Source of the DNA: Phascolarctobacterium faecium DSM 14760
Lineage (GTDB): Bacteria > Bacillota > Negativicutes > Acidaminococcales > Acidaminococcaceae
Reading direction: 5' to 3'
NCBI RefSeq assembly: GCF_003269275.1
Contig: NZ_QLTS01000002.1
Coordinates: 204,452-268,451, forward strand
DNA length: 64,000 bases
Below are positions 25,367 through 36,379 of the stretch, piece after piece (position 1 is the first letter of the stretch; each line of letters begins with the position of its first letter). Under the pieces are notes generated by a model. It was not told where the DNA came from, ran no database searches, and saw only the letters and a program-made list of their open reading frames with translations. The translations under genes were made by a program, and so were the position numbers.

Positions 25367-25870
25367 ATGCAAAATATCAACGCTTTCGACCATGCGGAAA
25401 CTATTTTAAAGGTTTTGGCGAAGGGTGCTTTTCTTACTACTGCCGCAGGCGGCAGACACAATACGATGACGATTGGCTGGGGAGCGCTGGGCAATATTTG
25501 GGGCAAACCTGTTTTTACCGTAATGGTACGTCACTCACGCTATACGCACGAGCTGATCGAAGCCCATAACGAATTTACCGTCAGTTTTCCGCTGACAGCC
25601 GCTTTCAGTAAAGCACTGGGGCTATGCGGCAGCAAATCAGGACGTGACATGGATAAATTCGCCGCGGCAGAAATCACCCCTGCTGAAGGGCAGACCGTTA
25701 AAGTGCCCGTCATCAAAGGCGCCGGGCTGCATCTGGAATGCCGCATCGTGGAAAAACGCGAAATGGCACCGGAAAATTTTGATAAGGCTCTGGCCGACAG
25801 ATGGTATGCCGATAAGGATTGGCACACCTACTACACCGGCGAGATCACAGCCGCTTATCTGGACAAATAA
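25367..25870 (+). CDS. Flavin reductase-like (FMN-binding split-barrel) protein
   Basis: The 167-residue protein has the flavin reductase fold: AFLTTAAGGRHNTMTIGWGALGN early on, then VMVRHSRYTHELIEAH and FTVSFPL, as seen in FMN-binding oxidoreductases of anaerobes. The partner and substrate are unknown. The ATG at 25367 follows AAGGAG. The open frame extends upstream to 24995, but that part reads through the lipoprotein promoter and is not coding. Confidence 0.9.
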   Translation: MQNINAFDHAETILKVLAKGAFLTTAAGGRHNTMTIGWGALGNIWGKPVFTVMVRHSRYTHELIEAHNEFTVSFPLTAAFSKALGLCGSKSGRDMDKFAAAEITPAEGQTVKVPVIKGAGLHLECRIVEKREMAPENFDKALADRWYADKDWHTYYTGEITAAYLDK

Positions 25871-25892
25871 AAATTTTAGCTTCATAAACGCC

Positions 25893-25932
25893 AAACGACT
25901 GCATAATTTTTATTATGCAGTCGTTTGTTTTT
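25893..25932. terminator. Bidirectional terminator between the flavin reductase gene and ligA
   Basis: AAACGACTGCATAA and TTATGCAGTCGTTT form a perfect 14-bp stem followed by GTTTTTCT. Confidence 0.92.
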
Positions 25933-25943
25933 CTATTATATTT

Positions 25944-28103
<2,160 letters not shown>

Positions 28104-28144
28104 CTATATATGGTACGGCACTTTGCCACCAAAACACTATTTAA

Positions 28145-30403
28145 TTACAGCTTCTTCAATACTGCATACTTGGTCAGCAGGCTGCGGATACCGGCACCGG
28201 CAAACGCGATTTTCACTTCCTGCCCATCCTGCGACGATGTAACACTGACGACTGTCCCCACGCCCCATTTAGCATGGCTCACCTTATCGCCGGCCTTAAA
28301 ACTGCCGCCGGCAGCAGCTCCCGCAGTGCTCATTGCCTGCTTGGGAATAAAGCTTTCCTGCCCGCCCAGGAACCAGTTCGTATCACGGCTGCGTTTCTGC
28401 GGTTTTGCTTCCACCATATTGATCGTCCTGCGTTCTAATGCCGGACGTTTGAAGACCGTAACCAGATTACGCGGCACTTCCTGTAAAAACCGTGACGGCG
28501 GGTAGGACACCGTATGCCCATAAATAGTCCGCATCTTTGCATTGCTCAAAAAGAGCTGTTTCTCTGCACGGGTAATGCCAACATAACACAAGCGGCGTTC
28601 TTCTTCCACTTCTTCCTCGTTCATCAGCGTCCGCGCATGTGGGAAAATACCTTCCTCCATGCCGGCCAATGGGAAAATACCTTCCTCCATGCCGGCCAAA
28701 AAGACGATCGGGAATTCCAGACCCTTCGAAGAATGCAGTGTCATCAGCGTAATAGCGTCCTCACCCAGCTCGGCATCGTCGATATCCGACACCAGCGCCA
28801 CATGCCCCAGGAAATTTTCCAGATTATTCTCTTCTTCCGTCTTGGCAAATTCCTGCCCGACGGACATCAATTCCATCAGGTTGTCAATGCGGCTCTGCGC
28901 CTGCGCTGTATGCTCATTCCGCAGTTCTTCCATATAACCGGTCTTATTCAGCACCTGTTCGATCAGTTCCTCTACCGGCAGGTTATCAGCCTGATTCATC
29001 AAATCAAAAATGATAGCCGCCAGTTCATCCAGCTTGCTGACGAAACGGATGCTCAGTCCTTCGACCTGCGCGGCATTCGATACCACGTCAAACAACGACA
29101 TCCCATTTTCAGCGGCATGGGCCTGCAGCTTGGCCAGCGTTGCATCGCCGATACCGCGGCGCGGCACATTGATGATCCGCAGCAGACTCAGCGAATCTGC
29201 CGGGTTAAAAATCACGCGCAGATAAGCGATGATATCCTTGATCTCCTTACGGTCGTAGAATTTAAGTCCTCCGACCATATTATAGGTGATCCCGCTTTTG
29301 ATAAGCATTTCCTCAAAAATACGCGACTGCGTATTCGTGCGGTACAAGACTGCCATCTCGCCCAGCTTCATATTCTGCTGGCCCTGCAGCTCCTGCAGTT
29401 TTTCGATCACAAAACGGGCCTCGTCGCGTTCGTCGATAGCCTGAAAATAAGTGATCGCCACACCATTATCATTATCCGTCCACAAATTTTTAGGTTTGCG
29501 GCCTGTATTATTTTCAATAACAGCATTCGCAGCATCCAAAATAACCTGCGTACTGCGGTAATTCTGTTCCAGCTTGATGATTTTGGCTTCGGGATAATCC
29601 TTTTCAAAATCCAGAATGTTCTGGATATCAGCACCGCGCCAGCCGTAAATGCTCTGGTCGGCATCGCCCACGACACAGATATTACGATGTCTGGCCGCCA
29701 GAAGCTTGGTTAAAAGATATTGGGCATGGTTGGTATCCTGATATTCGTCTACCAGCAGATAATCAAAACGCTCCTGATACTTGGCGCGCACTTCTTCGCT
29801 TTCCTGCAGCAGCCGTATCGACAGTACCAGCAGATCGTCAAAATCCACCGCGTTATTGACCAGCAGTTTATTCTGATAACGTTCATATATCTCCGCCACT
29901 TTCTGATTGTAAAAATCCGAAGCAGCTTTACTGAAATCACTGACGCTCTGCAGCTGGTTTTTGGCATTGGAAATACGCGACGCGATACCGGCCGGCTGAA
30001 AACGCTTTTCATCCAGATTCAGTTCTTTTAAAATCTGTTTAATCAGGTTCTGGCTGTCGCTGCTGTCATAGATAGCAAAATTACTGCCATAACCGCCTAA
30101 TTTAGTTATTTCCATCCGCAAAAAACGGGCACAGAAAGCATGGAAGGTAAACAGCCAGACATCTTTAGCCGCAGCTCCCGCCATTTTATCGACGCGCTCG
30201 CGCATTTCGGCGGCCGCTTTATTGGTAAACGTAATTGCTAAAATACGGTAAGGACGTACGCCCTGCTGCAGCAAATGTGCGATCCGGCAAGTAAGCACCT
30301 TGGTCTTGCCGCTGCCGGCACCTGCCATGATCAGCATGGGTCCGTTGGTTGTCTGTACTGCTTCGGCCTGTTCTGGATTAAGGCCTGCTAAGGTCTCTGT
30401 CAT
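28145..30403 (-). CDS. pcrA: ATP-dependent DNA helicase PcrA/UvrD, with a 10-residue internal duplication
   Basis: This SF1A 3'-5' helicase acts in repair and replication-conflict removal. The 752-residue protein has Q-motif LNPEQAEAV, Walker A AGAGSGKT, Walker B LLVDEYQDTN, motif III GDADQSIYGWRGA, motif V-VI region (TLMTLHSSKGLEFPIVFLAGMEEG and CYVGITRAEKQLF) and a C-terminal Tudor-like segment (GDKVSHAKWGVGTV). Odd: LAGMEEGIFP is repeated directly (codons over 28641-28700), adding ten residues just after motif V. The rest looks intact. Confidence 0.96.
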   Translation of the reverse strand: MTETLAGLNPEQAEAVQTTNGPMLIMAGAGSGKTKVLTCRIAHLLQQGVRPYRILAITFTNKAAAEMRERVDKMAGAAAKDVWLFTFHAFCARFLRMEITKLGGYGSNFAIYDSSDSQNLIKQILKELNLDEKRFQPAGIASRISNAKNQLQSVSDFSKAASDFYNQKVAEIYERYQNKLLVNNAVDFDDLLVLSIRLLQESEEVRAKYQERFDYLLVDEYQDTNHAQYLLTKLLAARHRNICVVGDADQSIYGWRGADIQNILDFEKDYPEAKIIKLEQNYRSTQVILDAANAVIENNTGRKPKNLWTDNDNGVAITYFQAIDERDEARFVIEKLQELQGQQNMKLGEMAVLYRTNTQSRIFEEMLIKSGITYNMVGGLKFYDRKEIKDIIAYLRVIFNPADSLSLLRIINVPRRGIGDATLAKLQAHAAENGMSLFDVVSNAAQVEGLSIRFVSKLDELAAIIFDLMNQADNLPVEELIEQVLNKTGYMEELRNEHTAQAQSRIDNLMELMSVGQEFAKTEEENNLENFLGHVALVSDIDDAELGEDAITLMTLHSSKGLEFPIVFLAGMEEGIFPLAGMEEGIFPHARTLMNEEEVEEERRLCYVGITRAEKQLFLSNAKMRTIYGHTVSYPPSRFLQEVPRNLVTVFKRPALERRTINMVEAKPQKRSRDTNWFLGGQESFIPKQAMSTAGAAAGGSFKAGDKVSHAKWGVGTVVSVTSSQDGQEVKIAFAGAGIRSLLTKYAVLKKL
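28641..28700 (-). repeat. 30-bp in-frame tandem duplication inside pcrA
   Basis: 28641-28670 and 28671-28700 are the same 30 bases apart from the last one (GGGAAAATACCTTCCTCCAT onward). It encodes a doubled LAGMEEGIFP. Confidence 0.95.
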
Positions 30404-30514
30404 TGGTTCCTCCGTCTATTCGGCACTGCCTGTGCCGCATCTTTTTATTTTATCGTAACTTTAATATTATTCGCTTCTGATTCACTTTTTCCTGCTATTT
30501 TATTCGCCGCAGCC

Positions 30515-30552
30515 AAGAAAATAAATAAGCACTGAAAATAAATCCAGTGCTT
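30515..30552 (-). terminator. Terminator of the NUDIX/DUF2075 operon
   Basis: On the minus strand AAGCACTGGATTT and a complementary CAGTGCTT arm pair and are followed by ATTTATTTT. Confidence 0.8.
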
Positions 30553-30557
30553 TTACT

Positions 30558-30944
30558 TTATTCTCCTTGTGCCAGCCTGCTGACTATTTCTGTATCGGCA
30601 GGACAAAACTGATACTGCAGCAGTTCTGCCGGCCGCACCCATAAAATTTTCTGATGTACGCTTTTTTGCGGCACACCGCCGGTTATTTTGGCGGCAAAAA
30701 AGGAAAGCCCTATTTTATTATCCGGATAAGTGTAACTGGTTTGCTCAAGCAGAGCCACAATATCTATCTCTATCCCCAGCTCTTCCCGGCATTCACGTAC
30801 TAAGCAGTCTGCAGCTGTTTCACCCGCTTCCTGCTTACCGCCCGGAAACTCCCATAAAAAGGCGCAGCTGCCGCCTGCACCGCGCTGGCAAATCAGTATT
30901 TCTCCTGCTGTATTGCGAATAATCGCCGCCGATACCAAAATCAT
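30558..30944 (-). CDS. NUDIX hydrolase (MutT type)
   Basis: The 128-residue enzyme has the complete NUDIX box: GGKQEAGETAADC followed by RECREELGI. The N-terminal half (VSAAIIRNTAGEILICQRG) resembles MutT-type (8-oxo-dGTP) pyrophosphatases. Its ATG overlaps the stop of the DUF2075 gene (ATGA), so the two are translationally coupled. A housekeeping sanitation role is the default reading; the coupling hints at a joint function. Confidence 0.9.
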   Translation of the reverse strand: MILVSAAIIRNTAGEILICQRGAGGSCAFLWEFPGGKQEAGETAADCLVRECREELGIEIDIVALLEQTSYTYPDNKIGLSFFAAKITGGVPQKSVHQKILWVRPAELLQYQFCPADTEIVSRLAQGE

Positions 30945-32896
30945 AACTCATTCAATCCTATCTTTTGTAAATATTTGTATGTTTCATCATAATAGTCATT
31001 CTTCCTAGTTTCATCATACGCATCACCCTCAGGAATAAAAATAATAAAACCCTGACGCGCACGTGTTAGTAGAACACGATAAGTATTTTTTAAATATTGC
31101 TGATTCTCTATTTTATTTATTCTTTGCCAACCAGCACCAATGAACTTAAAATATTCAAAATGGTCTTTGACAAACCTCAAATCAGCATCCCAAGCAACAA
31201 TACTCCAATCTACTTCTAGCCCTTGAATATCAAATTCTGTCGCTACTTCTTCTAAGGCATACGACGACCGAACGTCATACTTATCATCTAAAAACCAATG
31301 CTTAGCATCTATTTTACTCTGTACCCAAATTCCACAGCTACGTAATCTTTTAGCCCCTGAACTAGCTATTAAACCATAGCGTTCTGTGCCTTCTGACCTA
31401 CTTCGCACCCATTCTTTAGCTTTTTGCAAATTTCTTGTTAAAAATATAGGATATTTTTCGCTTATTTCTGCATAAAGCATTTGAGCACATTTAACATCAA
31501 TATCCAATAATGCTTTTACAAAACCTGCAACATTCTCTGATCGAAACGAGCGTAGTGGAACTGCCAAATGTAAAGCTGTAACAATATGATAATTTAGTGT
31601 TGCCAATCTCTCTACCAATGGTTTATTTTGCACATACTCGCTATCAGTAATTTTATCAGACACATAAACTTCCCATTCAGGAAACTTTGTTGATAATGCA
31701 TCAAACCACGCAGACAAACCAGCTTCACCAGTATTAATTTCTTGCCCTCCACCAACAAGGCAAACAATAACAGCCCAATCCTCATGTCTATCCATAACAC
31801 CAACTAAAAATTCTGGCTCAGACATTGTAAAGTCAGCTACACCTTTTTTTCGCTTCATAAACTCAGCTAACTTTTCTTGAGTCCAAGCTCGCTGCGCTTC
31901 GTCAAAAATAACAACTTTTTCATTTGGTGGATCTTGAGTCATTATCTCAGCATCACGAAAATGATGAATCATTTGAATAAAAGGTAACACCTTTTTTGTC
32001 GCCTCTTGCTTAGAAATATTTTTTCTAGAACTTTCATCACGTATTAAAGCTTCACGCAAAACATCCACTAATGGTTTATTTCCTGAAAGAAATACCGCAT
32101 GTTCTTCTTCAGCAAAATTATGACGTTCATTGGCAATATTAAGCCCAGCTAAAGTTTTACCGGCTCCTGGAACTCCAGTTATAAAACAAATAGCTTTAGT
32201 ATGTTTCTGCTTACTCACTTCAATAATTTCATTAACGGCTTCAGCTGTCTGCTGGAGGTTAACCGCCTTTGCATCATTTCGCGCAATATCCTCAACGCTG
32301 TGGTTACGATATAGCGCCTGTGCCGCTTCTATAATAGTTGGTGTTGGCATATATGCAGATTCTATCCACTCATTAGAATTTAATTCTATGTCGTTGTACT
32401 GTTGCAAAACAGCTGTAATTACTGCTGCTATATTGCTTTTATTGCAAAATAACACATTAAGAATCCCCAACCTTAGCTCCCGAAAGTTATTAGTTCTTTC
32501 CATTGCTTCGGTAGAAACTAAAATTGGTACGAGAATCCTATTGTGACTTGCTTTATGAAAATTTTTTAAATCTAAAACATAATCTGTCACTTGATCAATA
32601 GCATATCGAGAATAATTTTTCTCTCCCACCTTAAATTCTAATGAAAATACCAATCCATCTTTTAAATATACTACATCTATTCTTTCACCAATTCTTGGTA
32701 TTGTATATTCAAAAATTATATGGCCTGTTTTCAAAACTGCTAATTGACTTTTCAGAATTCTGATTTCTGCTAACCAAGCATTACGTTGTAAATCTTCTAG
32801 TGTGTATTCATTATTACGAGCTAGAATCCCTAATATCAAATTTTCATCTTGTTGTAAAAAATCTTGTAAAGAACTTTCATAATAAGCACGTTGCAT
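30941..32896 (-). CDS. DUF2075-type NTPase/helicase with N-terminal nuclease-like domain
   Basis: The 651-residue protein has two parts. Residues about 60-130 hold a PD-(D/E)XK-like core: RIDVVYLKDG followed by EFKVGEKNYSRYAIDQVTDY. Residues about 220-640 form a DUF2075 P-loop ATPase: Walker A ITGVPGAGKTLAG, Walker B VVIFDEAQRAW, and a UvrD/REC-like C-terminal motif (NTYRVLLTRARQGFIIFIP). The region is visibly more AT-rich than its neighbours, which suggests horizontal gain. Family members occur in restriction and anti-phage contexts, but no methylase or other partner except the NUDIX gene is here. A defence role is inference. Confidence 0.85.
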   Translation of the reverse strand: MQRAYYESSLQDFLQQDENLILGILARNNEYTLEDLQRNAWLAEIRILKSQLAVLKTGHIIFEYTIPRIGERIDVVYLKDGLVFSLEFKVGEKNYSRYAIDQVTDYVLDLKNFHKASHNRILVPILVSTEAMERTNNFRELRLGILNVLFCNKSNIAAVITAVLQQYNDIELNSNEWIESAYMPTPTIIEAAQALYRNHSVEDIARNDAKAVNLQQTAEAVNEIIEVSKQKHTKAICFITGVPGAGKTLAGLNIANERHNFAEEEHAVFLSGNKPLVDVLREALIRDESSRKNISKQEATKKVLPFIQMIHHFRDAEIMTQDPPNEKVVIFDEAQRAWTQEKLAEFMKRKKGVADFTMSEPEFLVGVMDRHEDWAVIVCLVGGGQEINTGEAGLSAWFDALSTKFPEWEVYVSDKITDSEYVQNKPLVERLATLNYHIVTALHLAVPLRSFRSENVAGFVKALLDIDVKCAQMLYAEISEKYPIFLTRNLQKAKEWVRSRSEGTERYGLIASSGAKRLRSCGIWVQSKIDAKHWFLDDKYDVRSSYALEEVATEFDIQGLEVDWSIVAWDADLRFVKDHFEYFKFIGAGWQRINKIENQQYLKNTYRVLLTRARQGFIIFIPEGDAYDETRKNDYYDETYKYLQKIGLNEL

Positions 32897-32960
32897 AACC
32901 TTTACCCCGATCCTTATTGTTATAACAGCATTTTATCACAAAACAGGTTCTGCTTTCACA

Positions 32961-32993
32961 AAAAATACTCCGCCGCAGCGGAGTATTTTTTTA
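32961..32993. terminator. Terminator downstream of the LuxR-family gene
   Basis: AATACTCCGC and GCGGAGTATT pair around CGCA with long A/T runs on both sides. It lies after the LuxR-type stop on the minus strand. Confidence 0.88.
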
Positions 32994-33043
32994 CTGCCGA
33001 TCTTAATGGTCAAATAAACGTCTTACATCACGAAATAAAATCC

Positions 33044-35533
33044 TCAGCTATCGGCATTCAGGGCCATTACCAGCTCCAGACGCGTATCGACGCCTAATTT
33101 GCGGTAGATCCCCTGCAAAGCCTTTTTCACTGTTATCTCGGCAATAAACATTTCCGCGGCAATTTCCGCATTAGTCCTGCCCTGCACAACAAAGTTTGCG
33201 ATCTCGGCCTCCCTGGCAGTCAAAGTTTTGCCGCCCATGATATACGAAGCTTTGTGCTTGATATTTTTTAAATTTTCCTGATATACTGCACCCAGCTCCA
33301 ATATCTTTGCCAGCAGCTCCGGTTCACCGCTGTTTTGCTGTGCTGCTTTTTTGAGCAGCGGTTCCAGCACGTCAAAATTTTCCACAAAAGGCATCACGAT
33401 CCCGTCTGCAGCCGCCAGCACCAGTGCCCGGTTCAATTCGCTCAAAGCTTCGTTTTCATGCTGCAGACCGTCCTGTGCCGTAGCACTGTAGACCGCAGCA
33501 TAAATACTCAGTAAAAAATTATTAAAACTCCGCGCCGCTGCTTCAAATTCACGCAGCTGCCCCAAAAGCGGCAGATAGTCCTTCTGCAGCAGTAAATAGC
33601 GTCCATAAACGATATATAAACAGCCCCAGGCTGAATAAAGCAGACCCGATTTCTGAAAATCACCCTTCTGCAGCCAGCTAACGAGCAGTTTGCCCTTATC
33701 CCCCAGCTGCAGATCGATCCAGGCGCGGCTGGCTTCGATAGTTTTGCGGTATAAATGCTCCTGCACTGCCGTCTGCAGAGTATCCAGCCGTCTGCTGATC
33801 TCACGGACACGTTTTTTATTACCTAAAGCTATACTGATACGCAGAGCAATAAATTCAGCACACAGCTCTACGCTGACCTGTTCGTTGCGCCGTGAAACAT
33901 TCAGTGCTTCCGTTGCCAAAATAAACGCTTTTTCCCAATAACCGCGCTGAAAATACGCTTCCGATGCCAGTACATATTCAGAACCGGCGCCGTGATTCTG
34001 CACCAGACGGTAATAATATGCCATAGCCTGCGGAAAAACATCCAGGGTTTTCTGCAGCGTACCGGCCTGACGGTAAAACATAAACAAAATAGAATTGGCA
34101 CCGCCGCCCCAGATAGTCTGCGGCGAGAAAAAGCGTACCGGCTGCCGCAGCAGCTGCAGCGACTTTTTAAAATAAGCCGCCATGGCTTCCACATCATTAT
34201 ACTGGGTCTCACCCAGCAAAAACTCCAGCTCGCCCAGACACTGCTCCCGTTCCTGTCTGTCCTCCAGCTGCCCAATATATTTCCGCAGCTTCCTGATTTC
34301 CTGCTGCAGCCGTTCGTTTTCCCCGCTCAAAAACAGCCACAGCGCATAAATCAATCCCGCTTTGATATGCTTTTGCCTGATCGTTTCAGGCGCTTCGCCA
34401 AAATAAGCCATAATTTTATTTTTATAATTGTTCTCAAAGCTGCAGCCGCGGTCTTTTTCAAAAACGGTCAGCATCTTGTCATAATCGCCGGCTGTATGAT
34501 AGTAGCAAAAGGCTGTCAGAAAATCGTTCTGCAGCTCATACCACTGACCACTGCGCCGGCACAAACGACGCCGTTCTGTATCCGGCAGTTCTGCTCCCAG
34601 ACGCTGCAGATAGACTTTGAATGCATTATGGATATGGTATTGTCCTCTCAGCAGCTCATAACTGATAAAGCCATGTCTGAGCGCCAGATTTTCCAGCAGA
34701 GCTGGCGCCGCATCATTTTCCGTTACATAAGCAGCCTGGCGTCCACTAAAATCCTCATTTAAAATAGACAGCTCTGTTAAAAGTGTTTTTTCCGCTTCGC
34801 TGCAGGAATTATAAGCCACGGCCTGTACCAGCCGCAGCAATTCCTCGCCTGTTTGAGGGCTCTGCCCGTTGTGGTACTGCCGCAGATACAGATATAGGGC
34901 GCTGACCCAGCCTTCTGTAGCAGCCAGCAGATTTTCGGCGGCACGACGTTCTAAAACTATCCCGTTTTTACGATAATAAACAATAATATCACTCACTTCA
35001 AAAGCAAAATCCTTCGGCTGCAGATACAGACACTCACCTTTCAGGACCAGCTCATCCAAAGTGAAATCCGGCGGCCGCTGTGTCAGCAGCACAAAATGCC
35101 AGTTGGGCAGATCAGCTTTCGCCAGCGCCAGCAGCAGCTTATCACAGTCCTCGCTGCCCAGCAGATGATAATTGTTCCAGACGAAAACAACCGTTTTTTT
35201 CAAATTCGATGCCTGCAGCACTTCGATAACCCGCTGACGGGTCGCCGCATTACGCGGCAGTTCCTGCCAGGTCAGCGAAGCAGTATCTACACCAGCAGTC
35301 TGCAGCGATTTGACAAAGCAACGCCAAAAAGCCGCTTCCGCTCCTGTATAACAGGTATCCCACAGCATATCTACAGAAAGAGAAAGCAGCACTTTTTTCA
35401 CAGCAGTCGTTTTACCATAACCGAAAGGGGCAGCCGCAACTGTCAGCGGCACTGCCAAAATCTGAGCCAGACGTTCTTCCAAAGCCGGCTTCAAATATAT
35501 TTTTTTAGGAAAAGCTTCGGATTTTTTCTGCAT
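33044..35533 (-). CDS. MalT-like ATP-dependent LuxR-family regulator (LAL type)
   Basis: The 829-residue regulator has a STAND-type P-loop near the N-terminus (APFGYGKTTAVKK, about 35-47) with a Walker B-like VVFVWNNYHLL segment, a large helical TPR-like sensor region, and a C-terminal LuxR helix-turn-helix (LTAREAEIANFVVQGRTN, EITVKKALQGIYRKLG). MalT-type proteins bind ATP and an inducer, oligomerise and activate transcription. The ATG at 35533 follows AAAGGGG. No obvious target is adjacent. Confidence 0.92.
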   Translation of the reverse strand: MQKKSEAFPKKIYLKPALEERLAQILAVPLTVAAAPFGYGKTTAVKKVLLSLSVDMLWDTCYTGAEAAFWRCFVKSLQTAGVDTASLTWQELPRNAATRQRVIEVLQASNLKKTVVFVWNNYHLLGSEDCDKLLLALAKADLPNWHFVLLTQRPPDFTLDELVLKGECLYLQPKDFAFEVSDIIVYYRKNGIVLERRAAENLLAATEGWVSALYLYLRQYHNGQSPQTGEELLRLVQAVAYNSCSEAEKTLLTELSILNEDFSGRQAAYVTENDAAPALLENLALRHGFISYELLRGQYHIHNAFKVYLQRLGAELPDTERRRLCRRSGQWYELQNDFLTAFCYYHTAGDYDKMLTVFEKDRGCSFENNYKNKIMAYFGEAPETIRQKHIKAGLIYALWLFLSGENERLQQEIRKLRKYIGQLEDRQEREQCLGELEFLLGETQYNDVEAMAAYFKKSLQLLRQPVRFFSPQTIWGGGANSILFMFYRQAGTLQKTLDVFPQAMAYYYRLVQNHGAGSEYVLASEAYFQRGYWEKAFILATEALNVSRRNEQVSVELCAEFIALRISIALGNKKRVREISRRLDTLQTAVQEHLYRKTIEASRAWIDLQLGDKGKLLVSWLQKGDFQKSGLLYSAWGCLYIVYGRYLLLQKDYLPLLGQLREFEAAARSFNNFLLSIYAAVYSATAQDGLQHENEALSELNRALVLAAADGIVMPFVENFDVLEPLLKKAAQQNSGEPELLAKILELGAVYQENLKNIKHKASYIMGGKTLTAREAEIANFVVQGRTNAEIAAEMFIAEITVKKALQGIYRKLGVDTRLELVMALNADS

Positions 35534-35808
35534 CGCTTCTACCCCTTTAAAGATTACGATTATTCGTCAGCACAATTATTTATTATAGTTATATTGTACC
35601 GTAAATGCCAATTTAAATACAGGGTTTTCAATATTCAAAAACATATTTTTAAATAATTTATCCTCTTTTTTGAATAATTACATTAATTTTTTCTTTTTTT
35701 ACAAAATCAGGGCAGAGTTTCTGCTTCCTTATGTTTCAGACATTCAGACACATCAGCGCTGCCTGAAAACAGCACTGTAAATTTTCAAAAATATATTTTA
35801 ACAAAAGC
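35534..35808. other. AT-rich intergenic stretch without a visible gene
   Basis: No ORF of substance, RNA signature or terminator is seen. It should hold the promoter of the LuxR-type gene, but no clear -35/-10 pair stands out. Confidence 0.5.
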
Positions 35809-35837
35809 TTGACTTCCTGTTTCTGCCATGATAATAT
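35809..35837 (+). promoter_or_regulatory. Strong promoter upstream of the cold-shock gene
   Basis: TTGACT at 35809-35814 and TAATAT at 35832-35837 have 17-bp spacing. The implied leader before the cold-shock ATG is about 125 nt, as is common for csp genes. Confidence 0.75.
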
Positions 35838-35876
35838 ATAGAAGTATTCCGAATATACAAATTGTGCTCACATATT

Positions 35877-35936
35877 TTTGTAAGTCATTTGCTATTGAAT
35901 GAGTTACAAAAATATGTGAGTTTTTTGCGTGTGGTC
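35877..35936 (+). promoter_or_regulatory. Terminator-like hairpin in the cold-shock leader
   Basis: CTCACATATTTTTGTAA (35877-35893) and its exact inverse complement (35914-35930) form a 17-bp stem with a 20-nt loop, followed by TTTTTT. It lies between the strong promoter and the cold-shock gene. A possible second -10 (TATAAT) lies just after it at about 35943-35949. Confidence 0.8.
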
Positions 35937-35969
35937 TGTGAATATAATAAAATTTAGGAGGTACTCGTT

Positions 35970-36182
35970 ATGATGAACGGTACTGTAAAATGGTTTAACT
36001 CTGATAAAGGCTTTGGTTTCATTACTCCTGCTGACGGCAGCGAAGATGTATTTGTACATTTTTCCGCTATCGTAAGCGACGGCTTCAAAACTCTTGAAGA
36101 AGGTCAACCTGTAACATTTGATACAGAAGCTGATCCGAAAAACAGCCGCAGAATGCGCGCTGCTAACGTTCGCGTAGCTTAA
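35970..36182 (+). CDS. Cold-shock protein (CspA family)
   Basis: The 70-residue single-domain nucleic-acid chaperone has both RNP motifs (KGFGFITP and DVFVHF) and the conserved N-terminus [13 protein letters not shown] strong AGGAGG site precedes two adjacent ATG codons (35970 and 35973). It has its own promoter, a long structured leader and a terminator. Confidence 0.97.
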   Translation: MMNGTVKWFNSDKGFGFITPADGSEDVFVHFSAIVSDGFKTLEEGQPVTFDTEADPKNSRRMRAANVRVA

Positions 36183-36192
36183 TCTAAACCAT

Positions 36193-36227
36193 AAAAGCCT
36201 GCTCTTTTTGAGCAGGCTTTTTTTATT
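36193..36227 (+). terminator. Terminator of the cold-shock gene
   Basis: AAAGCCTGCTC and GAGCAGGCTTT pair around TTTTT and are followed by TTTTATTT. Confidence 0.92.
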
Positions 36228-36248
36228 TGCACTACTAAACACCCTTAT

Positions 36249-36343
36249 CGAACCTGGTGAGGGCACATACCATTGTGGTATCGTTTGAATGCTTAATGAA
36301 GTTTTTACGAATTTAGCACTCATACATACCCTTGTGGTATAAT
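36249..36343. repeat. Dispersed intergenic repeat, copy A
   Basis: These 95 bp match 48726-48820 at 81 of 95 positions by eye without gaps. The element ends in GGTATAAT, which serves as a possible -10 box for the gene that follows. It carries no start-to-stop gene. Confidence 0.85.
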
Positions 36344-36379
36344 AACAACATCATATACCAGCACTGAAGGAGAATCTCC

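Noticed and set aside
28514..29713. 399-codon plus-strand frame opposite pcrA
   Set aside because: It is antisense to conserved helicase motifs; His/Gln-rich composition is typical of reverse-complement frames in this genome.
35904..36323. 139-codon minus-strand frame over the cold-shock gene and repeat copy A
   Set aside because: It is antisense to a clear cold-shock protein. Its similarity to a frame at 48654-48851 comes from the shared intergenic repeat, not from a gene.
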